Below, piece after piece: positions 36,801-49,684 of a stretch of DNA of 64,000 nt. Position 1 is the first letter of the stretch, and each line of letters begins with the position of its first letter. The translations under genes and the position numbers were made by a program. The notes under the pieces are model-generated. The model did not search any database. It saw only the letters and a program-made list of their open reading frames with translations, and was not told the origin of the DNA. The stretch comes from Calvatia gigantea (Eukaryota; Basidiomycota; Agaricomycetes; Agaricales; Lycoperdaceae): NCBI GenBank assembly GCA_025093985.1, contig JACAAK010000006.1, positions 558,001-622,000 on the forward strand, in the 5' to 3' direction.

Positions 36801-38383
36801 GGTGTCGCAAGCCTAGAGATAATTTTAGATCATTTGACTCCCTCATTTAGGGAAGCACTCACGGGCTGCCGGTAAACGCTATCTGATTCCAATCGAAGGT
36901 CAGGATGGATAGACCCAGTCCACTTTTATATCTGGGGAATGTCGACAGTTAACAGGTGTTCCCCGAAAATAAAGGAGGGGTATACCCAAATATCTGATTG
37001 ACAACCTATTGCGTTGTTTCAGTGGACCCGTCACACTAAATAATGAAGCACATACAATATTATCTGGGGCAATCCAGCAGGCCTATAGAAATGTCGGTGA
37101 ACTCCAGGTTGAACCTTATCTAGGACTACATACCCAGGTAAAGAAGCTGAAGAAATACGAAGTTAGGTTACCCAACAATTCGATTCCTGTGGAGACTCAC
37201 CTTAACGCTTCGAACAAATATCCCGGCATGATATCTGGGCAAATTTAAAACCAACAAACAGTGACGGGAACCAGAGAAACTTACACCATACCACCGCCGC
37301 AACAAAAGCATAGGTGAAATATCTCTCTCGGGACATGCCTTCATGTTGGCCGATCCCGGCATAGCTTTGGGAATGAAGGGTATTGAATAGTGCACAGGAA
37401 ACTAAGGTATTTGGCCAAACTGATGGCTGATAAGCACCAGTTAATTTGAACCCAGAATCATTAGCTTACTCATTGACGGGGGAGCAACCAAGAATCGACG
37501 AGCAATCCCGCCGATAGAGAATCCGATCAACTGTGTCGACATAACCAACATCCAGCTGTACAGGAAGGACCACCTTTGGTTATAGTAAACCTTTTGGACA
37601 GCGGTTATGTCGGTGGCATAAGCGGTCTGAGCACCCACAGTAGCCATAACGGTAACGAGAACCTGTCATAAGTTAGAGCGACGTCAGCGTTTGAGCAAAG
37701 CCACCGGCCATAGCGGGTCGCACATGTTCTTTAATGGAGAAGGGACCAGGATTGAGTTGCACGCCGAATATGGTCTTGGTGGGTATCACCCGTACCCATG
37801 CCCGGCCGATAGGAAACACGAGAAGTTGGGCCACAAGCTGCTGCCCGCGGTCAGCATCAAGAATACATGCGGACGCCTCTAACCACTTACACTGCCAATC
37901 GCAACGGAGGGATATCGAAGGTAAAAGAATTGATTCATGCCAGGTATGAGGATGGCCCAGAAAATTCCCAGCACCCATGCACGGAGAGTGGAAGCAGGCA
38001 TTAACGGGTCGTCAAAGTTGGCAACTGCAGACCGCACTTCTGGGTACGGTGAATCTTCTTCCTCTGCTACGCGTGTATGAGAATACCACACTCCCCAAGT
38101 GCACTGACGCATACGCACCCATCACCTCTGATTCATCATCATAGTTCGGATCATATGTTCCAAAGAATTGACTGGCGCGGTCTGACAGGGTGTAGAGATC
38201 GGACGGGGAGGCAGTCCGCACATCCCCGCCTTGTGAGGTGAATGAGCGAGAAAGGATGGGGGAAACAAATGTAGGTAACTTACCCATAGATTTTTCCTCT
38301 GCACCCTTATCCGACACCTCCCCCAATGTAGTCGTCGGGGTTTGATCGTTTGTTCCAGAAACCACAGACACCAACGCAATCAT
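33896..38383 (-). CDS. OPT family oligopeptide transporter
   Basis: This is a proton-coupled transporter of small peptides, glutathione or metal chelates in the plasma membrane. The first Met in the best frame is at 38383 (MIALVSVVSGTNDQTPTTTL). The cytosolic N-terminus ends YDPNYDDESEVMGA and joins to EDSPYPEVRSAVANFDDP, the classical OPT block, then TLRAWVLGIFWAILIPGMNQ FFYLRYP. Many small exons follow with family landmarks: VMATVGAQTAYATDITAVQK and VYYNQRWSFLYSWMLVMSTQ; IGFSIGGIARRFLVAPPSM; GMIQAVTNRQVGLK and LTELIVGYMIPG; near the end LQYPLEGKIGETSIRQWWGN. A last short exon gives stop TGA at 33896-33898. The gene has more than 15 introns of about 50-60 bp, so some exon limits are uncertain. 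No clear lesion was found in the blocks read. It is convergent with the CorA-like gene. Confidence 0.85.
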
Positions 38384-40720
38384 TTCATCACCACTCTCGC
38401 AACGAAAAGTGCTCGGGGTGTCGATATGTGGGGTCCTCTCCCCACTGTCCGTGTTCGTTTTGAATGGTATTTTGCCAGCTTAGATGCCTCCCGTATATAA
38501 ATCTGCGGTAAATTTAGTCTCGAATTCCGGACAAGGGGAATTCAAAGCGAACTTGGGAGTGCTATCAATTTGTCTCCACAACCCGAGAAGCGCCTGGAAC
38601 GGAGAAGGAGTGTTGAGGTAGCCTGGGAGTTGAATATATACTACGCGTAGTTTGTCGCAGGGGGGATATAACACAAGGGATGGTGGGTGTAGATAGGGAG
38701 CAGGTTAAAGATGAAACTGGGACCTGGCGCATTTGCACCGAAGTCACAGTACAAGTCGTAAGCTGCCAGGCACAAGAGTTGGCTCATAGACAGCCGGATC
38801 ACGTGTTGATGGGCCTTTCCAATTCCGAACGTAGTCCCAAAAATCTCCGCTAGATCGTCTGACCACACATCCCCCCTCCTTAAGCTCAGAACCCGAAACG
38901 CTACCGCCCACCACACCGCTTAAAATGGTGCAATTCTGTATGAAACTGACTGTCCGAGCTAGAAGCTACCCATCACCTGCGGCCACATCCCAGTCAGCCC
39001 TGTGCGTGGATATATTTGCTTCAAGTGGTGGGAGAATTCGCCTTTAAGTGGGTCTGCCCCATATCCTGGGCGGTGTTTCCGTGCCTGTGAAATACCTATC
39101 CGTGACCGTACTATATCTCCGCAAATCAGGTGTCGCTGAACTACAACAGCCTCATTAATCGAAGCACTCTCATGTGAGGCTCCCATAATCCAGACATAAA
39201 CACCCACTATCCGATCTTCGTGGAACCGCATCAATGCCTCAGATATTCTGTCACTTCGCTGGCAGACGCACTTCTCAAAGCTAGTCAAGGCGATTACACA
39301 CCTATCACTTCAGGTTGGCCGAAAGCTGTGCGGATCAATCCGATCCCCACTCCGGGTCATTGCGAGGAGTTCCTTCATCCTTTGACGTGCTAGGGCACTT
39401 ACTCCCAATTTGTTATCAGCCATGGCATGCCTATTGATAGCAATCATTCAGGAAATAAGTTTATATGTTCTGATGGTACCACTTTCATCCTTCTATAACC
39501 CTGTATAGAAATTCGGCAGCGATTGCACTGACAAGAGAAACGAGCAAAAGAGCTCTCTCGGCTATGATCAAAAACACAGGTTACACGTTTGAATAACATC
39601 CAGAGACCTCCCACAGCAATTATAAGTGGGGATCGGTCTCTCCAGACGTTGCTGATATGACCCAACCGCCTAGAACGAGCAAGCTCAAACTCGACTTCAA
39701 AAGTTAATCCTGGCGCCAGCGCAGTAACGCCAAACAATTAACCTGAATCCACTCCCTGTCAGTTTCAGACTGTGCCTGAGTTTTATGAACCATGGACATT
39801 CCAAATCAAGTTGGTCGAGCGTTCCAGGACAATTATTGCAGGATATCAAAGTACCTTCATACCCACAATGCAGCCCCCAACACCCCATCTATCCATTGGA
39901 CGTGCTTTAATCCACTTCCAGAGGTTAATCGTCTTGTCGGTCTCACGATCACTTCAGGAATATATTTTTACGTCGAAATTGCTGATAAATCCTTATCTCC
40001 ACGCTGGATATCATTGAAGTCAACTTCACGTTGCCCATTGACCGGGAATTAAAGAGGCCATAAAGCGACGATATCCTAACTAAGTCATGGTCACACGTAA
40101 ATGACACCAATACAGTTCCACAGCATACTGCTTCCGTATGAGTACAAATTTCTGAAATTCCAGTCGTCAGTGGCACCTCGGTGGGCATTGCTCAACATGC
40201 ACCACCACCACAACCTGGTTCTCCTGGTTCTCAAGAGTGCCTACTAGACCAAAACTGTAGCTGTGGCTGCCGTTTCCGCTCCAATCGCCCACCGCCGACT
40301 GGGAAAGATCAGAAAACGTGAGAAAGGCAGATGAAAAGTCAAATGGGAATAGGACCATTTGGAGGAAGTCACCAGTGTGCCAAGGCGTTGCTGACCGGAA
40401 TTCAGCAATTTGAGCAGAAACTTAACGGGTCGTGAGAGGTCTACTTTGTTTATTAAATCTAAACATGGCACCGGACAGTGGGAAGAGTCCGAGATGATGA
40501 CACCCTAGGCTGACTGTAATAAACAGATCGCAGTGATTGCTCCGGATTCCTTCTGACAAGGACTGACACCAATCCTAGTTGGCATTCTCCACAGTCGACA
40601 GGTGCACAGCCTGTCTAAAGATGCACAAGAGACGGACAGGGCTCAACACCAACGGCCTGCTGATGGGATGGTTCACAACATTCAATAAGCTCAGGATCTG
40701 AGAAAGCTCCATGTGCTTCC
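38384..40720. other. 2.3 kb without recognised gene
   Basis: This holds the OPT promoter region and unassigned DNA. Minus-strand frames of 91 codons (38641-38916), 109 codons (38959-39288) and 97 codons (39444-39737), and a plus-strand frame of 81-86 codons (39772-40052), are present. None shows a family motif or convincing splice partners. They may be parts of a small lineage-specific gene or decayed sequence; I cannot tell which. Confidence 0.35.
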
Positions 40721-41338
40721 TCATGGTCCTGAAACCTCCTCCAAATACCCCTGCACAATCAGATGCTCAATATCAGCTCGCCTCACCATGAACCTCTGAC
40801 CCTTCTTAAAATCAATCGTCCCAAGTTCCGTCTGAATGACTCCGCAATCCTTCACCACCTTCACGGACACGTGTAGCTCCTTCGGAGGGACAGTGATACT
40901 CGCCATGATATCCAGCTCGTTCGAAAACTCCCCTCGAAAATCCATAGCAGATGCATGATAACTCCTCAGATAATCCACCTCATGAGGACTCAATTTGCTC
41001 CTCATGTCAGGATCGCTGAGGATATGCGGCAATGCACCGCCGACTGTCCAATACAGGTCCCGCAACCGATCAAGGCGGTGGGAGTGGTATGCGAGGAGAC
41101 AACGTTTGTTTCGGAGAATGGCGGTTTGTATGATGATGACTGCCGGAGGGGGGGCTTCGTTTTCCGGGGTTTTGGTGATCTGGGAGAGGAGGGATTTTTC
41201 GAGATCGCGTTGTTCGCGGATGATGGAGCGGACGAGGGGGTCGTTGTATTTGAGAAGTGTATCAGTTTGGGTGGAGCGACGTGATTCGAGCAGGAGTTGG
41301 GTACCGAGTTCACCGTACTGGCGTACGTCGGAAGTCAT
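40721..41338 (-). CDS. PSF1: GINS complex subunit Psf1
   Basis: PSF1 is one of four GINS subunits (with PSF2, PSF3 and SLD5). GINS joins CDC45 and MCM2-7 to form the replicative CMG helicase in the nucleus. It is a single uninterrupted exon of 205 codons, the usual size. Family features in order: N-terminal helix YGELGTQLLLESRRSTQT; the AILRNKRCLLAYHSHRLDRL helix diagnostic of PSF1; LSPHEVDYLRSYHASAMDF; and a C-terminal B-domain (VVKDCGVIQTELGTIDFKKG, RFMVRRADIEHLIVQGYLEE). The ATG at 41338 is the first in frame and matches the family start. It is unusual here only in lacking introns. Confidence 0.92.
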   Translation of the reverse strand: MTSDVRQYGELGTQLLLESRRSTQTDTLLKYNDPLVRSIIREQRDLEKSLLSQITKTPENEAPPPAVIIIQTAILRNKRCLLAYHSHRLDRLRDLYWTVGGALPHILSDPDMRSKLSPHEVDYLRSYHASAMDFRGEFSNELDIMASITVPPKELHVSVKVVKDCGVIQTELGTIDFKKGQRFMVRRADIEHLIVQGYLEEVSGP

Positions 41339-41680
41339 TGTGGTGACGTGGGTCGAGCAAAGACGTGCCCTAGGACGTGTGTAATGAAATTAACAGTGAT
41401 CGTGGTTGTGGTGGTATGCGAACGTGTTGTTTATTAGGCTACTGATAGACGCTGGTTATTTGTGCACAATGCACATGTGAATCTACAATACAGGTTACAA
41501 ATTTGTTTGCCAATTTACTACTTGATGCAGGTGAAAAGGTATGTAACAGGCTAGCTGTCGTGGATGAGTATCAAACTAAGAATGATAGGAATAATGTAGT
41601 TATGGAGAGGTTGAGAAGGGGGCCAACCGGGGCCCTTAACACATCCCAGAGGCAGCATGCATGGAGAAGAAGAGAGGAGC
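41339..41680. other. Intergenic, no gene recognised
   Basis: This is the PSF1 upstream region and the 3' side of the next minus-strand gene. No coding signal was seen on either strand beyond short shadows. Confidence 0.45.
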
Positions 41681-42438
41681 TCAAGAGCCGAGGGGAAAGT
41701 CAATAACTCGAGCCTCGGGTGGGCTATCTCTGTCGTGAACTTGTTTAGCCAGGCCAAGAATCTTCTCCCTGAAGACCTCCATCTTCGACTTGTTGATATA
41801 TTGCCAATTGTTGGTGACGCGATCATCGAGATAGTCCAAGATCTCCAGCGTCTCGAACACGTTGTACACCCACTCCCACTCCTGCCAACCATCGTCAATA
41901 GCATCGGCAATGAACCTCTCGCTGACGGTATGGATCTGGGAAACGAGATCATCATGAGATTTCGTAGGCTGGACTGGAAATCGGATGAAAGCGCGAATGT
42001 CTTCTAATGGGTCATCGACAAAATCGTTGTCTGAAGCAACGATGGAGCTTTCGTCATGATGGATGCCAAAGATCTCGTGTCCGTCGCTCGGAACAGTTGA
42101 TGATTCCGAAGGAATGAGCCTCCAACTGAGTCGGTGCGGGAGCCACTCGTCCGTTGTTGTTTCGGTCGGTTCATCGGCCAAGTAATCGTAGAGGGCGAGA
42201 TAGATAAATGAGGTAGGTGTTTGGGGCGCGGAACCGGCATCCCCAGCAACATCGGAAACCACTGTGGAGGCCATTCTACAGAAACCAATGATGGAGAACC
42301 CGCTCTGAGTACGATCTTGTGAAGGAGGTTAATGAGTGTCGGAACGGAATGAGGAAGAGACAAAGGAGACATACTGCTGCCTGGGAACACAGGACCAAAG
42401 GCGATATTAGGGGAAGTTTGTGCGGCTTGAAAAGACAT
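41681..42438 (-). CDS. Hypothetical acidic protein, two exons
   Basis: Exon 1 starts at 42438 (MSFQAAQTSPNIAFGPVFPG). A GTATGT donor and CACAAG acceptor remove about 60 bp and continue in frame into TQSGFSIIGFCRMASTVVSD, then through 197 codons to TGA at 41681-41683. The protein is acidic, about 230 residues. Its C-terminal part is aromatic-rich and probably helical (DAIDDGWQEWEWVYNVFETL, EILDYLDDRVTNNWQYINKS). No signal peptide, membrane segment or known motif was recognised. An alternative start at the inner Met (42274) is possible. The good open frame across a clean intron supports a real gene. Confidence 0.6.
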
Positions 42439-43693
42439 TACTGACCTTTTGTAGAACAGAGCACGAGGGAGGCACGAGCAAAATTAGTTGGCTGATCCCC
42501 GGAACGGCGCGTAGTGTTACCGATTTGGAGAATGGATGCCCCTAGTTCTTCACATTTGCGGGCAGAGGGGAACCAGTCTCACAATGGTCCCTGCAGGCCG
42601 TTGTTGCAAGGCAAAGGCAAGCTATCGATAATCGCAGCCGAAGACACATCGATAAGCAAAATACCTCCAGTCAAAATGCTATTCGTGGGTATTACATGGT
42701 CTGAAGTGGTTGGTACCGTTCGCCTCGTGGACAAGGCAAGCATTAAGATACTCAAAGGCTACGGCTGGAAATGAAGCACGTTGGAAATGAAATTCAGTGC
42801 TGGGTGGAAATACTGTGGAAATCGACCGGATGAAGTGCGACTCGCGGAGTTATCGTACGATACCGAACTCGGCTGGCAACGGTCAGCCGGGCCAGGTTGT
42901 CAACCAAGGCGGTTGTGTGGCTTCCAGGAATGCACCTATCTATCGGAGGGAAGTCTATCAATGAAAATCCAAACTAAGAACTCACAAGGGAGCTCAGGGA
43001 TCTGATACCTTTGGTATTCGTCTTCGCCGGAACTCGCTTCAAATGCCGTAGCAAAAGTGTCCAGGCATTTAGGCTTGCCCGTTGATGCCTAGCCATTTGA
43101 AATTCATCATCGCAGCCACACCCACGTCATCGCATTCAACAGTCCTACCCAGGCTACCCTGCGGCTTCAAATACCCAAGGCGTGGAACTCGGTTTCGTCT
43201 CACTAATCACATGGGCCCCCTTCCCCACGCGCATGAGGCAGGCTCATGTTAAAACAATGAGGGGTCTTCAACCAATTCCATTGGAGTTTATACTTTTCAA
43301 TCAGAAATAGAGCTTCGAAGTACCCCGCATTCGCTCCTCACAGGAACCTTCCTAAACGTGGTTTAAAGCTCCTTTGCCCATGTGTAATGAGTGTGGTATA
43401 TCGACCGTTCCTCATCCGCCCTGAGTCTTTTTGCTGGGCACGTACGCAGAAGCGAGCCATGATGCCATGGAAGCGGCGTGGCGGTTGAGAATAGTATACC
43501 GGAGCACCCTGCACAATATGAATCTGTGCGGCTGAAACTAGGAGAACTGCTGCGATGAGGTCAAGTGGTTTAGCTTCTCTTTTAACGGACTCGGATATTA
43601 GGTTCCAGGGGACTTCTTCGCAAAAACTCCGACGAGGGCAAATGAATAGACGTTATACCTTTTTGACGCTGAGGTGTGAGGGCAGTTTCGTCC
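42439..43693. other. 1.25 kb without recognised gene
   Basis: Only short plus-strand frames (42514-42774, 42781-43005) are present, without motifs or splice partners. Nothing else was seen. Confidence 0.4.
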
Positions 43694-43885
43694 TTAAGAG
43701 ATGAAGCCCGAGTTTGTAACATTCGGAGTTGTAATCAGACCTGAGACCGCCTGAACAAAAAACGTCGGTAACTCCAATAAACGGGTGAATCTACTTTCCT
43801 CTACCAATTCTACGAGGGTTCGGGGGGAATTTTTTTTCTTCCCCAGGCGACTACCAGTGGAAGCCACAGATTTGTCACTCGTCAT
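43694..43885 (-). CDS. Possible small gene or first exon, divergent from ULA1
   Basis: A 63-codon frame starts MTSDKSVASTGSRLGKKKNS and continues with the helical RTLVELVEESRFTRLLELPT. It is transcribed away from ULA1, about 130 bp from that gene's ATG, as expected for a divergent promoter pair. No family was recognised and downstream exons were not found. It could equally be chance. Confidence 0.25.
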   Translation of the reverse strand: MTSDKSVASTGSRLGKKKNSPRTLVELVEESRFTRLLELPTFFVQAVSGLITTPNVTNSGFIS

Positions 43886-44012
43886 GGCACTGAAGACTTA
43901 AATAGAAATTGAAACTGACGTATTGGGCGCTTAAATTTAAGCATCATCGATTTCTGATATCGGCTGAACCTGTCTCTCAATTCATAACACTCTTAACCTT
44001 ACCACAATCATT

Positions 44013-45922
44013 ATGTCTCAGGAATCTCAAGACATAGAGAAAGTCACAACCGCTATTACCACAGAGTCAGTTACTGAACTCTCCCATCTGGTCTTTGAGC
44101 TCATCTCTCTGCAGGACACCTCCAGACAATAAAACTCGCCGCTACGACCGTCAGCTTCGCTTATGGGCGGCGACCGGACAGGCTGCCCTCGAATCTGCAC
44201 ATCTTCTCGTGCTATCTTCCACCGCCACGAGCACTAGCATTCTCAAGAACCTTGTGCTTCCTGGTGTCGGCGCATTCACCATCCTTGATAATGCGATCGT
44301 GACTCCAGCAGATGCAGGAAACAACTTCTTCCTCGAAGGACCTCACAGTATCGGCAGGTCTAGAGCTCGAGAGGCAGTGCGATTACTCGGAGAACTAAAT
44401 GAGGGCGTGCAGGGGCACGCGGACGTAAGATCTGTCGAGCAACTGCTCGCCGCGGGAAAAGACGAGCTATTCAAGTACACCCTTGTTATCGCTCACAATC
44501 TTCCCCAATCGCAGGTGGTGAGATTATCGCAGTTGCTTTGGGAAGACGAGGATGCGCCGCCATTGGTCGTTGTCCGTTCCGCGGGTTTCCTCGCGGAGTT
44601 CTTTATCCAGCAACATGAACATACTAGTGAGTGGCTTTTGTGCCTCGTCTGTTGCACATGGACTGACATCACTTGTAGTCATTGAATCACATTCTGAGGC
44701 TACCCCTTCCCTTCGCATCGATAAACCATTCCCCACCCTTCTTCAATATGCTCAGTCCCTCGACCTTGACGCCCTTGACCCGACAGATCACGGTCATGTA
44801 CCTTATGTGATCCTGCTTGTAAAACTGATGGAGAAGTGGAAGCAAGAGGTATGTGGCTACCTTGTTCCGGATGAACCATTTGTATGACGAGGCGTGTTCG
44901 CAGCATGATGGCCTTCCGCCTCAGTCCTATCCAGAGAAAAAGGCCTTTAAAGAGCTCGTCAACGACGCGAAGCGTAAAATTGATGAAGAAAATTTTGAGG
45001 AGGCGGAGGCACAAGCATATCGCTCGTGGACAGAAACCAAGGTACCTAGTGAAGTGGCAGAGCTCTTTGATGATCCAAAACTACAAACCCTAAATGCCTC
45101 ATGTATGCATGAGGTTTCATTCTTTGAAACCCCGCATATACTTACGGATTCGTAGCTCCACTCTTCTTCCATCTCCTTGCTGCTCTCAAGAAGTTCGCCG
45201 CCCGGCCACCCTACACGTTGCCCCTCACAAGCACGCTCCCCGACATGAAAGCGAGCACCGATGCCTATATTGGTCTCCAGAAGCTCTACAAGGACCAAGC
45301 CGAGAGAGAGAAGGACCTTTTTAAAACCCTAATCTCCCTAGATATTAGGATTAGCGACGACCTGATTGATGCTTTCGTCAAGAATGCGCACGCAGTTGAG
45401 GGTCATTCGGGGATCACCCTGGAATTCTGTTGACGAGAACACCGATGCACTCGGTGAGCTAATGTCTCTCATGTAATTCATAGGACACTTATGCGCAACT
45501 ACAGTCAACGCTGTGACTACCTCGCCGAAGCAACTTGCTATCCATCTCGCCCTATCCGCTGCCTCTTCCCTGGCCTTCAAGAGCTCCACACCTCAAGGTG
45601 GTATCCCAGCTTTCACGGTCGAGGCACTTACGCAAGAAGCACAGTCATTGCTTCCACATGGAACGGAGCTACCTGAAGAGTTTGAGTACACTGCAGGAGA
45701 AATGTAATTATCCAAGTCTTCTCTGAACCGTTCGTCGCATGTTGACCATCCTTTTCATTTCACACTAGCGCACGATCACCTTCGGCAGATCTCCCTAATA
45801 CGGCAGGGTTTCTAGGTGGTCTCGTTGCACAAGAAGTCATCAAGATGATTACGAAGCAGTACATCCCCGTTTCTGGCGTCTGTACCATTGACCTGATAGA
45901 AACCTGGACTGGAATTCTCTGA
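44013..45922 (+). CDS. ULA1: NEDD8-activating enzyme E1 regulatory subunit (APPBP1/NAE1)
   Basis: This subunit pairs with UBA3 to activate NEDD8/Rub1, which then modifies cullins. Exon 1 starts at 44013 (MSQESQDIEKVTTAITTE) and splices at about 44069/44115 into TPPDNKTRRYDRQLRLWAAT GQAAL, the diagnostic ThiF-fold opening. Next come LVLPGVGAFTILDNAIVTPA and GNNFFLEGPHSIGRSRA, and GFLAEFFIQQHEH. Later exons code EKWKQE, YPEKKAFKELVNDAKRKIDE and NFEEAEAQAYRSWTETKVPS, all typical of the insert region of this subunit. The terminal exon codes LGGLVAQEVIKMITKQYIPV SGVCTIDLIETWTGIL with TGA at 45920-45922. As in the family, no catalytic cysteine domain is present. No frame lesion was found. Confidence 0.9.
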
Positions 45923-47293
45923 AGAATGAACATCATGAGTTATAGGGGGCTCCCGTGGCCCGTGTCTTACCTACTTTGACCTGCTCGTTGTTGGACCCTC
46001 GTGAATGTTTCATGACCCACCAACTCCAACGGCATTGCGCATGCAACGTGCCTTGGAGCGAGAAGTACTTCTTTACTAACCGGAGGCCCCACAGCGCCCA
46101 ATATTGACTGCGCCTGATAGGCTTCACTGACGAGTACCCTCGAGATTGTGTCTTCTTTCAATTAACAGCCCGCGAATATTGGCTTGTTCGATGGATTGAG
46201 GCAGTGCTATTGAGTACATCTTGCCCCATGCCTAGTCAAGGCAATCGTTCTCGACCCTCCCGACATCCCAACATTGCCTCGGGTCTTTCACTGCGCCCCT
46301 TCCTGGTTGAGATGTCTTGATAAACACCCATAGCTGGAATGACATAGCTGGAATGACACGATCCCTATAAACAGTGCGGCATAATCGGACTCATCAACTA
46401 AGAAACTGGAGATGATCGACCGTAGTGAGGAAGGCTTGTAATCGTTTCGGACGCCGAGAGTTGTCGTAACAGTGGCTATTTCATGATCTACTACGTTTGT
46501 ATAACGTCTTCTCCTCCTGAATACTAGACGCAACAGGCGAATCAGCTTACCGGGACTTTGGTTGCTAGGTGATGGCTCTTAAAACTGTTTATGATGCTGT
46601 GTTTTGCTATTCTCGTTTCGAGATTCCCATGTTCGACGCTCGTACTGTATGATTGGGTTTGTTTCATGAGTCACCACGACTTAGTTGGAACGCCACACGG
46701 ATGCCGGAGGTCACCTCAACTTCTCACGCCGCTGGGGAGAACTACATAGTTCCGATAACGGAGACCACTCTCCATTTTCCATCTTTTTGATGGTAGAAAT
46801 CACCCAAAAAAATCCCCTGTTGCGAGGTTCCTTGCACGCGTATTCTTGGGCCATTTTTTGGCTTCCGCAGAATATGGAAATGTCTTAGTGCTCAGCGCTC
46901 AGCTACGCAACTCCGTCCGGCAATGTGCCACGCTTGGTCCATCAAAGGTGTGCATTCTTTCTTGGAAGGTAGAAGTGTATTTATTTCTGGAACCGAATAG
47001 GCATTTCCATGATGCGTGAACGCTGCGCAAGCGTCTAACAACTATTACATCAATATCACCGTTACACATGCCAGCTTCCTGGGGCATCCATTTTTATGGC
47101 ATGAGCACGAAAACCACCCAGCAAGCTAGATCATTATGAGATTCAATCTGCGACGATTAGATCATCGGATCAGCGTCCATAATTGCGGCTAATATAAGGA
47201 CTTGCTGCTTGGATGGAAGGAGGGCCCGAACCACATTGCACGCAGGTGACTCTTCGCTCTCCCTAAACCAGAACCGGCCGTCTGTAAGTCAAG
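45923..47293. other. 1.37 kb intergenic, no gene recognised
   Basis: This contains the P450 promoter region on its right. A direct repeat of ATAGCTGGAATGACA occurs at about 46331-46358. Minus-strand frames (45967-46161, 46288-46533, 46899-47087) carry no motif. No gene is called. Confidence 0.45.
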
Positions 47294-49684
47294 ATGTCAA
47301 TGGTTTCCACCGCAGGCTCTTTCAAATTTGAATGGGGCTTGAGAGGTCTTCGCGGCTTTACTGCTAGCCACACTCAACTTTCCCTCGGACTACTCTTCAT
47401 TTCCCTATCGTTACTCTGCCAGTTATCCTGGAAGTTATACGCCCGTCGTCGGAATAATCCTGAAGGCTTACCATTTCCACCTGGACCGAAACCGTTGCCC
47501 ATTATCGGGAATTTGTTTGACTTTGCGCGAGAGAATGAGAGTGCGGCATATCTGGGTATGGCTCATACATATGGTGAGTTAGTTCTTGAGCTTATCATTT
47601 TCATAGCCTGCAGGATGGATGTCTAACTGTATATGGTTATAGGAGATCTCGTGTTTCTCAGTGCACTTGGAAAGAACGTCCTGATCGTCAACAACTTCCA
47701 AACTGCGAATGAGCTATTTGAAAAGCGTTCAGGAAACTACTCGGATCGGTATGAGTCACCGATGATTAACGACCTGTAAGCTTCCGCTGCCCGTATCGGT
47801 GATTTAAAATCACTGAACTCACCTCGGGTGAATAGCATGGGATGGGACTGGAGTTTTGGACATATGCGATACGGTGAGCCCAGTGTGGCGTGATTACAGG
47901 TGAAATATCTAAGAACACGTTTGTAACTTAGGTGACCGTTGGAAGAACCATCGAAAGATGTTCCATAAACAATTCCAGCAGTCCGTCGCGCCAATTTATT
48001 GGCCTGTCCAATTCAAGGCAGCGTGTGGACTGCTCCGTTCCTTACTGGATGATCCTCAAGATCTCATAAACCATCTCCGGCAGTGAGCTTCAAGATTAAT
48101 TTGTCCTCGCCGTGGCTCTAACGGAACTTCCGAAATCAGCAACGCCGCCAGCGTGATCATGGGCGTCGTCTACGGTATCGAAGTATCGCCGCATGATGAC
48201 AGATATATCTCCGTTGCGGAGACAGCACTGGATGGCATGGCCAGAGCTGCGAATCCAGGGGCTTTCTTGGTTGATCTCATCCCCAGTTGTGAGTGTAATT
48301 AAAAATTGCCGAGCATCATACATGGCCAGAATACTCTAAATCCATCTGCTGCTACACCAGTGAAATACGTACCGTATGCTGGTTCCGATCTATTCGAGGT
48401 TCTTTATTGACCCGTCTGCTGTGTAGGTCCTGTGTACCTGGAGCTGGTTTTCAGGTCAAGGCTCGTAGATGGAGAGAGGCTGTAATGGAGATGCGCAATG
48501 CCCCTTTCGAAACCGTGTTGAAGGCGCTGGTATGTTGTCGCATTGCATGATACCTTTAGTTTACTCATATACTTCGGCAATTGTAGAAATCCGGAACAGC
48601 TAGTCCTTGCTTCGTTACCAATCTTATGACCGATCTCGAGAACAAGGAGAATAAAGATGATGAGATAGAGCAATTAAGGAATTGTGCTGGTCTCGCCTAC
48701 GCGGGTGGGTATTGGGACTCGTGCTTTACTGCCCCTGTTCTGACATATATCCTGACCTTCTGTAGCTGGTGCCGAGAGTGTACGTCGAATCGTTGTTCTA
48801 ATGGAAAGAATACCCACAATCAATGTAGAGCGTTTCCTCACTTTCGTCTTTCTTCCTTGCGATGGTCCTGCATCCGGAGGTCCAGCAAAAGGCGCGCGAG
48901 GAACTCGATCGCATCGTTGGACGAGATAGGTTGCCCGATTTTACGGATCGCGGCTCCCTTCCATACCTAACTGCAATCACCAAAGAGGTCCTCAGGTACG
49001 TTGGGTCATTAAAGTGTCGTATGACAATTACTAACCCCTCATGGAAAATGTTAAGATGGAATCCGGTAGCGCCTTTGGGTGGGTTCATCACGGATCATAA
49101 ATGCGAAATGAATTCATCAGTCATCGTAGGCTTGCCTCACGCGTCAACTGAAGACGACATATATAGGGACTACTACATTCCAGCCGGCACTTTGGTTATG
49201 GGAAATTCATGGTATTATTGTGGTTTCTGCTGTTCAACCCGGGTAGCTCACTTCGAATATCCTTAGGGCGATACTCCATGATCAAAAGACATTCCCCGAA
49301 CCGCTGTGTTTCAACCCAGAACGGTTCATCAACAGACCTGATGGTCAACAGTTCTCTCCCAATGACCCCTTATCCGCAGCCTTCGGTTACGGGCGTAGGA
49401 TCTGTCCTGGGCGTTTTATGGCGGAGGCCCAACTCTGGATATCCGTTGCCTGTATCCTTTCGGTCTTTGACATCACTCCTGGTAGAGACGAAACCGGAAA
49501 CCTTGTGAAGGTCGAAGCTAAATTTTCATCCGGCATGATTTGGTAAATTCCTTGTCGGATCTGGAGCTTGAAAGGTTATACTGACACCAAGCCAAGCCAT
49601 CCACTTCCCTTCAGTCACTCGATCACTCCACGTGATGAGCGTGCTAGGAAACTCATTGAACAAACTATACTTATGGACCCCTGA
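47294..49684 (+). CDS. Cytochrome P450 monooxygenase
   Basis: This is a microsomal, heme-thiolate monooxygenase; the substrate is unknown. It starts at 47294, with an N-terminal anchor ([20 protein letters not shown]) and the hinge [12 protein letters not shown]. Exons join through [14 protein letters not shown] (helix C), an I-helix read as AYAAGAESS, the K-helix ExxR within ITKEVLR, FNPERF and the heme loop [10 protein letters not shown]. The last exon is reached by an intron after SGMI (donor GTAAAT, about 49543) and ends [28 protein letters not shown], with TGA at 49682-49684. Without that splice the protein would stop about 30 residues early. About 12 introns are present and all joins I could check are in frame. 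The I-helix has Ser at the position where Thr is usual. Confidence 0.88.
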
